Origin: a virus
DNA: 20,010 bases
Virus record (IMG/VR): IMGVR_UViG_3300034012_000597
Location: 1-20,010 of that record
Strand: one strand, 5' to 3'
The position numbers were made by a program, and so were the translations under genes. This document shows, piece after piece, positions 1-8,157 of this stretch; the first letter of the stretch is position 1, and every line of letters begins with the position of its first letter. Under the pieces are notes generated by a model. The model had not been told where the DNA came from, made no database searches, and saw only the letters and a program-made list of their open reading frames with translations.

Positions 1-58
1 GGTTAGTTGACCTAGTGCAAAAAAACGGGGCTGAACTTTCGCAAACCGTTCCGCAAAA

Positions 59-544
59 ATGCCTAAAGCCGAACCCGAGCTAACCGCGATTTGCGAAGCG
101 CTGCAAATCGACGTTCGCACGCTTCGCAACTGGCGAAAGCGCGACGGTTTTCCGCACGGAAAAGGCGCCGATGAGGTGAAGCTTTGGGCAGACCGCAACG
201 GGCTGGGCAGGCTCAAGGACTCGACGCTTTCGGACCTCAAAGCCGAACTAATGCGCGAGCAAATCCGCCTCGCTCGCGCAAAGAACGAGCGCGAAGCCGG
301 CGACGTAATCGACCGCGATGTGGTAGAAGCGATGCTCGTGACTCTTGGCCAGAAGCTCGACCTGCTCCTCCGCCTAAAACTCGAAGTGGAGCTGGGTCCA
401 CGCGTCGCCGGAAAAAGCGCAGCCGAGGCCAACGTCGAAGGAGGGGAGATCCTGGCCGAGATTCGCGAGGTGATCAATTCCAACGTCGCAAAGTTCGAGG
501 GCGAGGCGCTGGCGAAATCGCGGGCCGCGGAGGTCGAGACGTGA
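59..544 (+). CDS. Terminase small subunit-like DNA-binding protein
   Basis: 161 aa. It probably recognises the phage packaging site and recruits the large terminase, the role of lambda Nu1. Residues about 6-50 look like a helix-turn-helix: helices around AICEALQIDVRTLRNWRKRDG followed by basic residues. A long charged helical region (about 60-110, rich in R, K and E) could be the oligomerisation or large-subunit contact region. The position immediately before the large terminase supports the call, since the sequence itself diverges from Nu1. The ATG at 59 follows an A-rich leader with no Shine-Dalgarno sequence, and stops close upstream leave no earlier start in the window. The stop overlaps the next start as TGATG. 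Function is inferred from the helix-turn-helix and gene order; a generic DNA-binding phage protein is the alternative. Confidence 0.75.
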   Translation: MPKAEPELTAICEALQIDVRTLRNWRKRDGFPHGKGADEVKLWADRNGLGRLKDSTLSDLKAELMREQIRLARAKNEREAGDVIDRDVVEAMLVTLGQKLDLLLRLKLEVELGPRVAGKSAAEANVEGGEILAEIREVINSNVAKFEGEALAKSRAAEVET

Positions 545-756
545 TGGACACGCCGAAGTTCGGGCTCGGGGATATGGTCTGGCACCGCGCGTGCGGCGAT
601 GACGCGGGCGTTATCATCGCGCTGATCTACCGGCAGCACGGCCTTCTCTATCAGGTCTCGTGGGCGGGGCGCTGCGTGGATGACCACTACGAAATCGAGC
701 TGACGGCCGAGCGGCCTTTTTTCTCTTCGATTGGTGGCGAGAAGGAGGGGGCGTGA
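544..756 (+). CDS. Small SH3/KOW-like phage protein between the terminase genes
   Basis: 70 aa from the ATG at 544, which overlaps the small-terminase stop (TGATG). A longer reading of this frame reaches back to 184 but runs inside the terminase gene and is rich in arginine, as expected of a shadow frame. The protein begins MDTPKFGLGDMVWHR and continues with alternating short beta-strand-like segments (VIIALIYR, LLYQVSW) and a DDHYEIELT end. This pattern resembles small SH3-like barrel proteins found near phage head genes. Function is unknown; a packaging accessory role is suggested only by its place between the two terminase subunits. A Shine-Dalgarno sequence for the next gene lies within its last codons. 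Confidence 0.7.
   Translation: MDTPKFGLGDMVWHRACGDDAGVIIALIYRQHGLLYQVSWAGRCVDDHYEIELTAERPFFSSIGGEKEGA
744..750 (+). promoter_or_regulatory. Shine-Dalgarno site for the large terminase
   Basis: A GGAGGGG run lies nine bases before the ATG at 760. It is one of the few strong Shine-Dalgarno matches in the window. It supports the start chosen for the terminase and shows that the host can use this signal even though most genes here lack it. Confidence 0.7.
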
Positions 757-759
757 ACC

Positions 760-2550
760 ATGACCGCATCCGACTCACTACTCGCCAAGCTGCGCCTCCC
801 GCAGCCCGATCGCTCCCCGATCTACGAATGGGCGCGCAAGCACGTCATTCTTCCCGAGAGCTACGCGACGCCGGGACCGTTCAGCGCGAAGATTACGCCT
901 TGGCTGATCCCGATCTTTGACGCGCTCCAGAATCCACTCGTGCGCCGCGTGCATTTCCGCAAAGCCGTGCAGATTGGCGGCACGCTCGTCGCTGACATTT
1001 GGATTCCGTGGCTGATCGCAAACGACGCTGGGCCGATCTCGTGGACGATGCAGACCGACGAGATGGTCGAGAAGCATTGCAAGAGCCGGCTCAATCCGCT
1101 TCTCGAACGCTGCAAGCTCGTGGCCGCGATGCTCCCGAAGCCGGGGCCGCACCGGACGACAACCGAGATTTACTTCGGCGGATTCTTTCTTTCGCTCAAC
1201 CCCGCGAATCTTTCAACGCAGCAATCGCAGTCGATCCGCTACAAAGTAAACGACGAAATTTGGCTTCCCCGCTGGCAGGACGTTTACGGCCACGCAATCG
1301 CGCGCGTCTCGAAGTTTGAGGAGGTGGGGCGCTCGAAGATTTACAACGTGAGCCAAGCGCCCGAGATGAGCGCCGAGGTCGGCAACGTCGAAGACACGAG
1401 CTTCCGTTCGGGCAATCAGCAGGAGTGGCACGCGCTTTGTCCGTCGTGCGGCAAGGCGCACCCGGTCGCATTCTCGCAGCCGTCAATCGACGACAAGGAA
1501 ACGCGCGGCGGCGTCGTCTGGGACAAGACCGCGAAACGCGACGACGAGACTTGGGACGTGGCGCGCGCGATTGAGACGACGCGGTTCCGTTGCATTCACT
1601 GCGGGCACGAGTCACCGGACACGGACGCGACGCGCAACCATTGGCGCAAGACTGGGCACTACATCGCCGAGCGACCAGACGCGCCGGCTGAGATTAAAAG
1701 CTTTCGCATCGAGGCGCTCGTCGCTCGCCCGATGAAGATGCTCGTCGAAGAGTTTTGCGAAGCCGAGAACCAGTGGGCGAAGCGCGGCGAGGACCGAATG
1801 AAGATGGAGTTTCGCACGAAGCGCGAAGCGAAGCCGTGGATCGTAGAAAAGAAAACCGTCAATCTCTTCGTGCAGTCCAGCGGCTACAAGCTTGCCGACT
1901 ACACGCAAGGCCAAGGCATCGAGAACGAGGCGATTCGCTTTATGACGATCGACCGCCAGCTTGACCATTGGTGGGTCGAGATCGGCGCCTTCTCGACGAA
2001 CGGCGGCACGCGCTACCGGCAGCTCCACTTCGGGCGCATTGACACGCGGGACCAAATGCGCGCGCTGCAACTGCGCTACAAGGTCGCAGACGCGTGCGTC
2101 GCGCAGGACCGCGGCTATCGACCGAGCGACGTGGACCGCGATTGCGCGGACTTTGGATGGCGCTCAATGCGTGGGCACGCGCGCAAGACCTGGACGATGC
2201 GGGACGAGGCAACCGGCAAGCTCATTAACTTTCCGTTCTCCGACCCGCAGGTCAGCGACTACCGCGGCGGCGACGTGTTCTTTTACAACTGGAGCGGCGA
2301 CTACTTCAAGGACGTGCTCCAGACCGCGCTCGAAGGCAAAGGAGACCTCAAATGGGAGCTTCCCGATGACGTGAACCCGCTGTATCTCCAGCACCTCAAG
2401 GGCGAGTCAAAGGTTGAGATTCGCGCGGGCGTCTGGGAGTGGAAGGAAGTCAAAAGTAATGCCGCGAATCACGGTCTCGACACGTCGGCCATGATGCTCT
2501 GCATTGCGACGATTGCCGGCGTGGTGCGCTACGTTCCTGCGGCGCCGTAA
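760..2550 (+). CDS. Terminase large subunit, GpA family
   Basis: 596 aa, a little shorter than lambda gpA (641 aa). This is the ATPase and nuclease that cuts concatemeric DNA and drives it through the portal. The N-terminal motor has a Walker A-like segment at residues about 67-75 (RKAVQIGGT) and a Walker B-like VNDEIW at about 163-168. Two CxxC pairs (C227/C230 and C278/C281) form a probable zinc site, as in GpA proteins. The C-terminal RNase H-like nuclease has likely metal-binding acids at D398 (MTIDRQLD), D450 (AQDRGY) and D574 (NHGLD). The start has a strong Shine-Dalgarno sequence and lies three bases after the preceding stop. The GpA type is usually paired with a gpW connector and lambda-type portal, both of which follow. 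Confidence 0.95.
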   Translation: MTASDSLLAKLRLPQPDRSPIYEWARKHVILPESYATPGPFSAKITPWLIPIFDALQNPLVRRVHFRKAVQIGGTLVADIWIPWLIANDAGPISWTMQTDEMVEKHCKSRLNPLLERCKLVAAMLPKPGPHRTTTEIYFGGFFLSLNPANLSTQQSQSIRYKVNDEIWLPRWQDVYGHAIARVSKFEEVGRSKIYNVSQAPEMSAEVGNVEDTSFRSGNQQEWHALCPSCGKAHPVAFSQPSIDDKETRGGVVWDKTAKRDDETWDVARAIETTRFRCIHCGHESPDTDATRNHWRKTGHYIAERPDAPAEIKSFRIEALVARPMKMLVEEFCEAENQWAKRGEDRMKMEFRTKREAKPWIVEKKTVNLFVQSSGYKLADYTQGQGIENEAIRFMTIDRQLDHWWVEIGAFSTNGGTRYRQLHFGRIDTRDQMRALQLRYKVADACVAQDRGYRPSDVDRDCADFGWRSMRGHARKTWTMRDEATGKLINFPFSDPQVSDYRGGDVFFYNWSGDYFKDVLQTALEGKGDLKWELPDDVNPLYLQHLKGESKVEIRAGVWEWKEVKSNAANHGLDTSAMMLCIATIAGVVRYVPAAP

Positions 2551-2578
2551 GGTTGGTTTTAACGAGGCGCGCTTTGGC

Positions 2579-2818
2579 GTGGCACTCGACAACCCATTTC
2601 TCGGCCTCGACGCAACGACGTTGGCTACGTTCAAATCACGCGTAAGCGATGCAATCTTGGCCGTTCTGAGCAATCAAAGCTACTCGCTCAACGGAAAAAG
2701 CGTTACGCGCGCGGACCTCAATTCGTTGACGCAGATGCTCGGTCAAGTGCAGTGGGCGATTGACGACGCGAACGGAACGGCGCGCACCGAAACCTTTGTC
2801 AGCTTCACCGGAAACTGA
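2579..2818 (+). CDS. gpW-like head-tail connector
   Basis: 79 aa from a GTG at 2579; lambda gpW is 68 aa. gpW-type proteins bind below the portal and help close the filled head and join the tail. The segment SYSLNGKSVTRADLNSL followed by a hydrophobic/charged helix is the characteristic gpW pattern of a beta hairpin between two helices. The frame is open back to a TTG at 2504, but that would overlap the terminase by 47 bases and add an arginine-rich leader. The GTG has a GAGG about 11 bases upstream and lies 28 bases after the terminase stop, so it is preferred. Position between terminase and portal matches lambda A-W-B. The start is less certain than the gene. Confidence 0.8.
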   Translation: MALDNPFLGLDATTLATFKSRVSDAILAVLSNQSYSLNGKSVTRADLNSLTQMLGQVQWAIDDANGTARTETFVSFTGN

Positions 2819-2826
2819 CCACGCTC

Positions 2827-5001
2827 ATGGAAACCTTCGACCCGTCAAAAGTCATCGCCTCGCGTCCGTGGATCGACAAAGCCATTGAGGCCGTTGCGCC
2901 GTCCTGGGGAAAACAGCGTTTGCAATCGCGCGTTGAGACCGCGCTTTTCAGCTACAACGCCTCGCAGACGAACCGACTTTACGCGCCGAAGACCTACGGC
3001 CAGCCGAGCGAATCGACGCAGACCTCGCGCTCGCGCGTTGTGATGATGTGGGAATCTCGCGACCTAGTGGAGAACTTTCCCGAGGCGCGCGAGATCACGC
3101 GCAAGTTTGGGAACTACCTTACGCCGAACGAGTATTCGCCGGCGACGCAGGACCGCGCGTACAACCAAATTGTCTCCGAGTTCTTTCACGAGTGGTGCAA
3201 GCGGTGCGACGTGACCGGCCGGCACACGTTCAAGAAGCTGATCCAACTCGGATGCGAAGAGCGACCCGTGGACGGCGATTGCGGATACGCCATCCGCCGC
3301 GTTGGCGATGAACTCAAGATTCAGCTCGTGCCGGGAACGCGCATCGGCAATCCGAACGCGCTCGGGGCCGAGTCGGACAATTACTACCAAGGCATCATTA
3401 CCGACGAGTTCGGCAAGCCGGTCGCGTATCGCATTTATCGCGTCACGCGGGAGGGTGTTTACTTCGGCGCCGAGGACGTGGCCGCGCACAACTTCTGCCA
3501 CTACTTCGACCCGTTCCGCGTCGATCAATACCGCGGGATCACTGACTTTCATGCGGCAATCAAAACCGCGCGGATGCTCTACGAAATCCTCGAAGCCGAA
3601 AAGGCCGGCGTGCGCTTCGCGTCGCAACAGGCGGCGCTCGTGTTTAACGACCGCGGCTCGGCGAATCCTCGCAACTTGTTCACTCCGCAACCGACGGTCA
3701 CGATGCCGAACGGGCAGACGCAGCAGAACGAAATGTCGGAGGTGGGAATGATTCGTTACATGGGCGCCGCTGACCGCGTGGAAGTCATGCCGTCGCGACC
3801 TTCCGCCGCGTTCTCCGGCTTCGTGCAGCATCTGATGCACGAGATTGCAATCGGCGTCGGCGTTCCCGAGGGAGTACTTTTCGGCACGCAGGATTACAAG
3901 GGGCCAAGCGTGCGCGCCGAGTTTGCGGCAGCTGATCGCGTGTTCACGCGGCACCAGGGCGTGCTCACCGACAAGGTTCTCGACCCGATCAAGAACGCAG
4001 TAATTCTCGACGCCATCGCGCGCGGGGAGATCTCGGCGCCGCCTTTGCTTGCCGGCGAAACCATTGTGCAGGCGCTCCGCCGCGCAACTACTGGCGAATG
4101 GCGTTTCCCGGCCAAGCTCTCAATCGACGTGGGCCGCGAGTCGGCTGCGAATTTGAACGAGAACCGCCAAGGCGCGAAGTCACTCCAAGAGATCGCCGGC
4201 GAAGAGGGCACGGACGCTTTCGCTCGCTTGGAGCAGATCGCGATTGAGGCAAGCTACGTCAAAGAACTCGCGACGAAGTACGGCATCCCCGAGACCGCGA
4301 TTCGACTCGTGACTAATTCACTTCCAAGCACGCCGGTAGCCGCAGCGGCAGCGGGTGAGAACGTCGCGACCGCGGCAGCACAGGCGCAGGTCGATTCGAC
4401 CGCGGCAACCAATGCGGGCGTCGCTTCCGACGGCGGCGAGTCGAAAACCTCGTCCGCGCTTTCTGCGAATTTCGCCGAAGCCTCCTACGTGCCGAACGAC
4501 GCGATGGTCGCAAATGCGAAACGTGCGCTCGACGTGCGCGAGAAAGCGTCGCCGTCGAACCGCGGAATGACTGACGTCGGCATCGCTCGCGCTCGCGACA
4601 TCATGAACAAGCGCCCGCTCTCCGAGGATACGGTGCGGCGCATGAAGGCATATTTCGACCGGCACGAGATCGACAAGCAAGGCGAGACGTGGAGCGAGCA
4701 GGGCAAAGGCTGGCAGGCGTGGAACGGCTGGGGCGGGGACGCCGGCCAGACGTGGGCCAATGCAATCGTCGAGCGACTCAACGCTGGGCGAAACAGCTCG
4801 GCGCGTGAACGCATCGCGCTCGCTCTCGCTGGTCCGTCCGCAAGCAAGCTCGCCCGCAACGAGGCCATCGTGCGCAAGCAGGTTCGAATTGCCGCGATGC
4901 GGAAGCGTCTCGGCAACAGCAACGCGTCGCTCGAAATGACGCGGCACACATTTGAACGCCTCGGCGGGGTGAAACTAGCAACGACCGAAACCGAGCAATA
5001 A
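2827..5001 (+). CDS. Portal protein, lambda family, with extra C-terminal domain
   Basis: 724 aa; lambda gpB is 533 aa. It forms the dodecameric ring at one capsid vertex through which DNA enters and leaves. Residues about 1-500 match the lambda portal family: an N-terminal YNASQTNRLY region, wing and stem sequence, and a late segment around GVPEGVLFGTQDYKGPSVRAE. An alanine-rich linker (about 503-545) leads to an additional domain at about 550-645 with VPNDAMVANAKRALDVRE, VGIARARDIM, RRMKAYFDRHEIDK and WNGWGGDAG, then a basic helix to the end. I recognise this module as recurring in phage proteins but cannot name its function. The ATG has no Shine-Dalgarno sequence and lies eight bases after the connector stop. 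Confidence 0.93.
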   Translation: METFDPSKVIASRPWIDKAIEAVAPSWGKQRLQSRVETALFSYNASQTNRLYAPKTYGQPSESTQTSRSRVVMMWESRDLVENFPEAREITRKFGNYLTPNEYSPATQDRAYNQIVSEFFHEWCKRCDVTGRHTFKKLIQLGCEERPVDGDCGYAIRRVGDELKIQLVPGTRIGNPNALGAESDNYYQGIITDEFGKPVAYRIYRVTREGVYFGAEDVAAHNFCHYFDPFRVDQYRGITDFHAAIKTARMLYEILEAEKAGVRFASQQAALVFNDRGSANPRNLFTPQPTVTMPNGQTQQNEMSEVGMIRYMGAADRVEVMPSRPSAAFSGFVQHLMHEIAIGVGVPEGVLFGTQDYKGPSVRAEFAAADRVFTRHQGVLTDKVLDPIKNAVILDAIARGEISAPPLLAGETIVQALRRATTGEWRFPAKLSIDVGRESAANLNENRQGAKSLQEIAGEEGTDAFARLEQIAIEASYVKELATKYGIPETAIRLVTNSLPSTPVAAAAAGENVATAAAQAQVDSTAATNAGVASDGGESKTSSALSANFAEASYVPNDAMVANAKRALDVREKASPSNRGMTDVGIARARDIMNKRPLSEDTVRRMKAYFDRHEIDKQGETWSEQGKGWQAWNGWGGDAGQTWANAIVERLNAGRNSSARERIALALAGPSASKLARNEAIVRKQVRIAAMRKRLGNSNASLEMTRHTFERLGGVKLATTETEQ

Positions 5002-5002
5002 C

Positions 5003-5284
5003 ATGGACGAACCAACGACAAAGACGGTAAACCTTTCGTGCGTCGAACTCGTCGCCGAGAAAACCGGCGAACTCAACGGGCGCGTCGGCAAGATCGAGCA
5101 CGACCTCGGCACGCAGACCGCCGCGCTTGACGCTGCCGTCGTCGCGCTTAACGCCGGCATCGAAGCGGTCGGCCTACTTCGCTCCAACGTGCTGCGCAAT
5201 GACCTCGTGCAATGGAAGCACGCAATGTCCGCGCGCATCGCAAATCTCGAACTCGCTCTCGAAAAACTCAATTCCAGCAAATGA
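5003..5284 (+). CDS. Short coiled-coil protein, paralogue of the fibre N-terminus
   Basis: 93 aa, beginning MDEPTTKTVN, with an ATG one base after the portal stop. The body is a heptad-like helix with regularly spaced leucine, valine and isoleucine, so a coiled-coil oligomer is likely. Residues 15-68 align with residues 17-70 of the next protein with about 31 identities in 54 positions (shared blocks ELVAEK, GELN, RVGKIE). The two genes therefore arose by tandem duplication. The stop overlaps the fibre start as ATGA, implying coupled translation. It could be a partner that co-assembles with the fibre base, or a remnant of it. No enzyme motif is visible. Confidence 0.8.
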   Translation: MDEPTTKTVNLSCVELVAEKTGELNGRVGKIEHDLGTQTAALDAAVVALNAGIEAVGLLRSNVLRNDLVQWKHAMSARIANLELALEKLNSSK

Positions 5285-7233
5285 AACTCAACGAACCGCA
5301 GAACATCGAACAGAACTTTGACGAGCTCGAGCTTGTCGCCGAAAAAGCGGGCGAGCTAAACGACCGCGTGGGCAAGATTGAGAACGAGCTGGGCGCGCAG
5401 ACCAAGACGCTTGAAAGCGCGGCGATGGTCCTGGATGCCGCAATCAAAGGGCTCGGCGCGCTCAAGCATCAGGTTCTGGAGAATGACATTGGCGCGCTCC
5501 AGCTCGCGCTGAACGACAAGACCGCGCACCTCGCGCGCGAGATCGGCCGCTTCGAGTCCGCCGTCGCCGAGATCGACCGCCGCGCGGAAGCAGGCGACGA
5601 ACAGCTTGCCGCGTCGCTTCGCGACATTGCGCTCGGGCTGCGCTCGTCCTTTGACGCGAAGTCCGTCGAGATTGCTGAATGGTCCGTGCGCGTGGAGCGC
5701 GAGATTGCCGCTCATTCCGTCGCATTAGCGGCCATTCCTCCGGTCATCAAGGGCGCAGACGCAAAGCCTTTCAACCCACGCGGGGAATGGCAAGCGGGCA
5801 TGATTGCAAACTCGCTCGACGTGGTGAGCTACAACGGGTCGAGCTACATCTCCAACGAGGATGGCAACACGGAAAAGCCGACGCGCTCAACCAAGTACAC
5901 GACGCTGGCGAAACGCTCGGGCAATGGCGCGGGCGGCGCGACGGACTTCGGCAGTCTCACCGGCACGATCCTGCCGGCACAAGTGGTTCCCGGCTCCGCG
6001 ACCTACGCCGTGGGCGACGTGCTTTACGCCGGCACAACGGGCGCACTTTCCAAGCTCGCGGCGGGAACCTCGGGGCAACTTCTCTCGACGCAAGGCGCGG
6101 GCGCGGCTCCTATTTGGGTCAGCGCAACCGGCGGCGCAGGCGACGTGAACGGTCCCGGCAGCGCAACCGACAACGCGATTGTGCGCTTCGACGGCACGGG
6201 CGGAAAAACGGTTCAAAACTCGACCGTAATCATCGGAGACACTGGCGCAATCACTGGCGTCGAGAGTCTCAAGTCGTCCACTAGCGGCGGTCTTGCTATC
6301 ATAGGCAGTGGAGGCACGACCGTTGCCACATTCGGTCCCGGCGCAGGCACAGGCGTCGCGTTCAATTCAAGCGGGCTAACGAGCGTCAACTCCGTCACGG
6401 CAGCATCCACCACCGACCTCACCCTCGCAAGCGGCAGCACGGGCGCGAGTCTGGTGCTGGGGCAGGGGACGACGGCGGGCACTATTACGCTCACACCAAC
6501 CGGATCAGGAACGGTCGCTATCGCTGGAGCCAAAAAACTCCGACCTAGTGGCGACATTTATTTTTCCGCAACGAATCCTTTCGTCTATACCGACATTGCC
6601 ACAAATCTTACCGGGCTGGAGATTTCAGGGAACTCGGCATATCTGAATTTGTGGACCAATAATGTCGAGCGCGCCCGCCTCACCTCCACCGGCAACCTCC
6701 TCATCGGCACCACGACGGACGCAACCTCCCTCTCAGGCGGTCTCGTCGTTAACGGCTCAGGCAGCGGAGCAGCGGCTAGCGGTCCCGGCACCGGCGCACT
6801 CCGCGTCACGGGCGGGAGCTACGTAAGCGGGGCGGGGTATTTCGGGGGGACGATCAACACCACAGCCGCCACCGGCAACCCCACCATTTCCGCAACGATC
6901 ACGGCGGCAGGCGGAGCAGGTCAATTCCCGCTTTTCCAGCTCATCGACTCTCGCGCCAGTGGGGCCACTTGGAACATGGAAAACGGCAGGACGCTCGGTT
7001 CATTCGCGCTGCGCTCGTCAGGCAGTGGCGATGTCCTCACCATGACCAGCACCGGAGCCGCCACCTTCGCGGGCGCGGTGACGGTGGCGGGCACCGTCAT
7101 CCACACGCTCAGCGCCACCCCCGCCAGCGCCTCTGCCACCGGCACCGTCGGCACCATGTCGTGGGACGCCAACTACATTTACATCTGCACCGCCACGAAT
7201 ACGTGGAAACGCGTCGCCATCGCGACGTGGTAA
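5281..7233 (+). CDS. Fibre protein with coiled-coil base and carbohydrate-binding-like module
   Basis: 650 aa from the ATG at 5281, inside the ATGA overlap; an upstream in-frame ATG at 5212 lies within the preceding gene. Residues 1-150 are a long coiled coil. Residues about 163-210 (FNPRGEWQAG, DVVSYNGSSYIS) resemble the aromatic CBM5/12 sugar-binding module. The remainder is rich in Gly, Ser, Thr and Ala in short beta repeats, with LTSTGNLLIGTTTDA at about 464-478, ending in a small compact motif (SWDANYIYICTATNTWKRVAI) typical of fibre C-termini. It probably forms a trimeric fibre that binds surface glycans. It sits between portal and protease rather than beside the tail tip, so a head-attached fibre is possible. 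A side tail fibre encoded out of place is the alternative. Confidence 0.85.
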   Translation: MKLNEPQNIEQNFDELELVAEKAGELNDRVGKIENELGAQTKTLESAAMVLDAAIKGLGALKHQVLENDIGALQLALNDKTAHLAREIGRFESAVAEIDRRAEAGDEQLAASLRDIALGLRSSFDAKSVEIAEWSVRVEREIAAHSVALAAIPPVIKGADAKPFNPRGEWQAGMIANSLDVVSYNGSSYISNEDGNTEKPTRSTKYTTLAKRSGNGAGGATDFGSLTGTILPAQVVPGSATYAVGDVLYAGTTGALSKLAAGTSGQLLSTQGAGAAPIWVSATGGAGDVNGPGSATDNAIVRFDGTGGKTVQNSTVIIGDTGAITGVESLKSSTSGGLAIIGSGGTTVATFGPGAGTGVAFNSSGLTSVNSVTAASTTDLTLASGSTGASLVLGQGTTAGTITLTPTGSGTVAIAGAKKLRPSGDIYFSATNPFVYTDIATNLTGLEISGNSAYLNLWTNNVERARLTSTGNLLIGTTTDATSLSGGLVVNGSGSGAAASGPGTGALRVTGGSYVSGAGYFGGTINTTAATGNPTISATITAAGGAGQFPLFQLIDSRASGATWNMENGRTLGSFALRSSGSGDVLTMTSTGAATFAGAVTVAGTVIHTLSATPASASATGTVGTMSWDANYIYICTATNTWKRVAIATW

Positions 7234-7254
7234 ACCGTCAGGCTATTTCCAACC

Positions 7255-7512
7255 ATGAACGATCCCATCATCACCACTACGTTGCAGCGCATCCAAACCG
7301 ACCCGCAAGGCGAGGCTCCTATCGCCACGGCCTTCTTTGAAAAGAAAACCATCATCGACGGGCAAACCTACGTCGCGCCTTGGACGCAGGTCACTTGGCC
7401 GCTATTGAGCGACAAGACCGTGACCGTCGGCGGGCAGACATACACCTATGCCGAAATCTCGGCCGCGGTTACGGCCATCGCGTATCGGGAAAACGGTGCC
7501 GCCACCGTCTGA
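7255..7512 (+). CDS. Small protein of unknown function downstream of the fibre
   Basis: 85 aa starting MNDPIITTTLQRIQ at an ATG 21 bases after the fibre stop, with no Shine-Dalgarno sequence. The sequence looks like a small beta-rich folded protein: TIIDGQTYVAPWTQVTWPLL, then VTVGGQTYTYAEISAAV. A GQTYxxA phrase occurs twice, suggesting a weak internal repeat. There is no signal peptide or membrane segment. Its place makes a fibre-associated or fibre-folding role conceivable, but nothing in the sequence demonstrates that. I do not recognise a family. Confidence 0.7.
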   Translation: MNDPIITTTLQRIQTDPQGEAPIATAFFEKKTIIDGQTYVAPWTQVTWPLLSDKTVTVGGQTYTYAEISAAVTAIAYRENGAATV

Positions 7513-7525
7513 AAGGATGCCAACC

Positions 7526-7690
7526 ATGACCAAGAAAAACGCTCTCGAAATCTTCGCACAGATCGCCGGCCAGTTTCGCGCGACTCCGCAGGAACATGCG
7601 ACGATAAAAGCCGCGTTCGACCTGCTCGCGTCGTTGCCAGAACCGACCGCGACCGACGCGAAAGGGACTGACACGGTGACGCTCCCGTGA
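7526..7690 (+). CDS. Very small hypothetical protein
   Basis: 54 aa starting MTKKNALEIFAQIAG. The frame extends upstream, but two nearby ATGs (7517 and 7526) compete. AAAGG at 7512-7516 is correctly spaced only for 7526, so that start is chosen. The N-terminal 35 residues look like a small amphipathic helical hairpin, followed by a T/D-rich tail. The stop overlaps the next start as GTGA, placing it in the same translational unit as the S26-like gene. No function is recognised. Confidence 0.6.
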   Translation: MTKKNALEIFAQIAGQFRATPQEHATIKAAFDLLASLPEPTATDAKGTDTVTLP

Positions 7691-8157
7691 ACCGCATCGG
7701 CCTAGTTCTCGCGCTCGTTCTCGGGCTGGCTGCGTTGCTCGTCGTGAGCAAGCGCAAGCAGGCCGACCTTGCGCGAGGACTGCCGCCGCGGGTCGTTTGC
7801 GCGTCGCAGGCCGATGCGCTCGCGCAGGCTGGCGCGGGCGCGACGCCGATCCTCGGGACTGGCTCGATGGCGCCGTGGATTCCCGCGGCGCTGCCGGGGC
7901 TGAACCCGCGGACGACCGTCGTGGCCTATGCTGCGATGGACGGTGCGGCGACGTTCGCGGGCGTCACGGTCGGCGCCCTTGTCGTTTATGTTCCGGCGTG
8001 GGCGTCCGGCGGGCACGTCATGCATCAAGCCGCCGCGCGCGACTCTGGCGGCTGGATTATGTCAGGGCTGCACAATGAGCGCAGCGAGACCTGGGAACGC
8101 GTGACGGCGGCGAACTACGTCGGGACCGTGGCGCGGGTTTACGTTTGGGCGCAGTAA
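7687..8157 (+). CDS. Membrane-anchored S26 signal-peptidase-like protein
   Basis: 156 aa from a GTG at 7687 overlapping the previous stop (GTGA). Residues 4-20 are one hydrophobic segment followed by KRK, a signal anchor that would place the rest outside the cytoplasm. The soluble part follows the S26 plan: GTGSMAP at 57-63 with S60 as candidate nucleophile, a beta segment VGALVVYVP near 95-103 matching the usual GDxVVY strand, H113 in VMHQ where the Sec11-type enzymes carry a catalytic His, then SGLHNERSE and a closing YVGTVARVYVW strand. The expected late aspartate is not obvious and may be replaced by E131 or E134, so activity is uncertain. It may process a phage or host envelope protein, or be a non-catalytic relative. 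Confidence 0.55.
   Translation: MNRIGLVLALVLGLAALLVVSKRKQADLARGLPPRVVCASQADALAQAGAGATPILGTGSMAPWIPAALPGLNPRTTVVAYAAMDGAATFAGVTVGALVVYVPAWASGGHVMHQAAARDSGGWIMSGLHNERSETWERVTAANYVGTVARVYVWAQ

Noticed and set aside
1-58. Possible promoter or cos-like site before the first gene
   Set aside because: TTGACC at 7-12 has no matching -10 box, and no cos or packaging motif can be identified in so short a stretch.
2504-2578. Upstream TTG start for the gpW-like gene
   Set aside because: It would overlap the terminase and add an Arg-rich leader; the GTG at 2579 has better spacing and gives gpW-like length.
3064-3954. Long antisense open frame (296 codons) across the portal gene
   Set aside because: It lies fully opposite a confident gene, is rich in Arg and Leu as GC-rich shadow frames are, and shows no domain or start signal.
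4318-4947. Antisense open frame (209 codons) over the portal C-terminal extension
   Set aside because: The sense strand carries recognisable motifs in this region; the antisense product has none.
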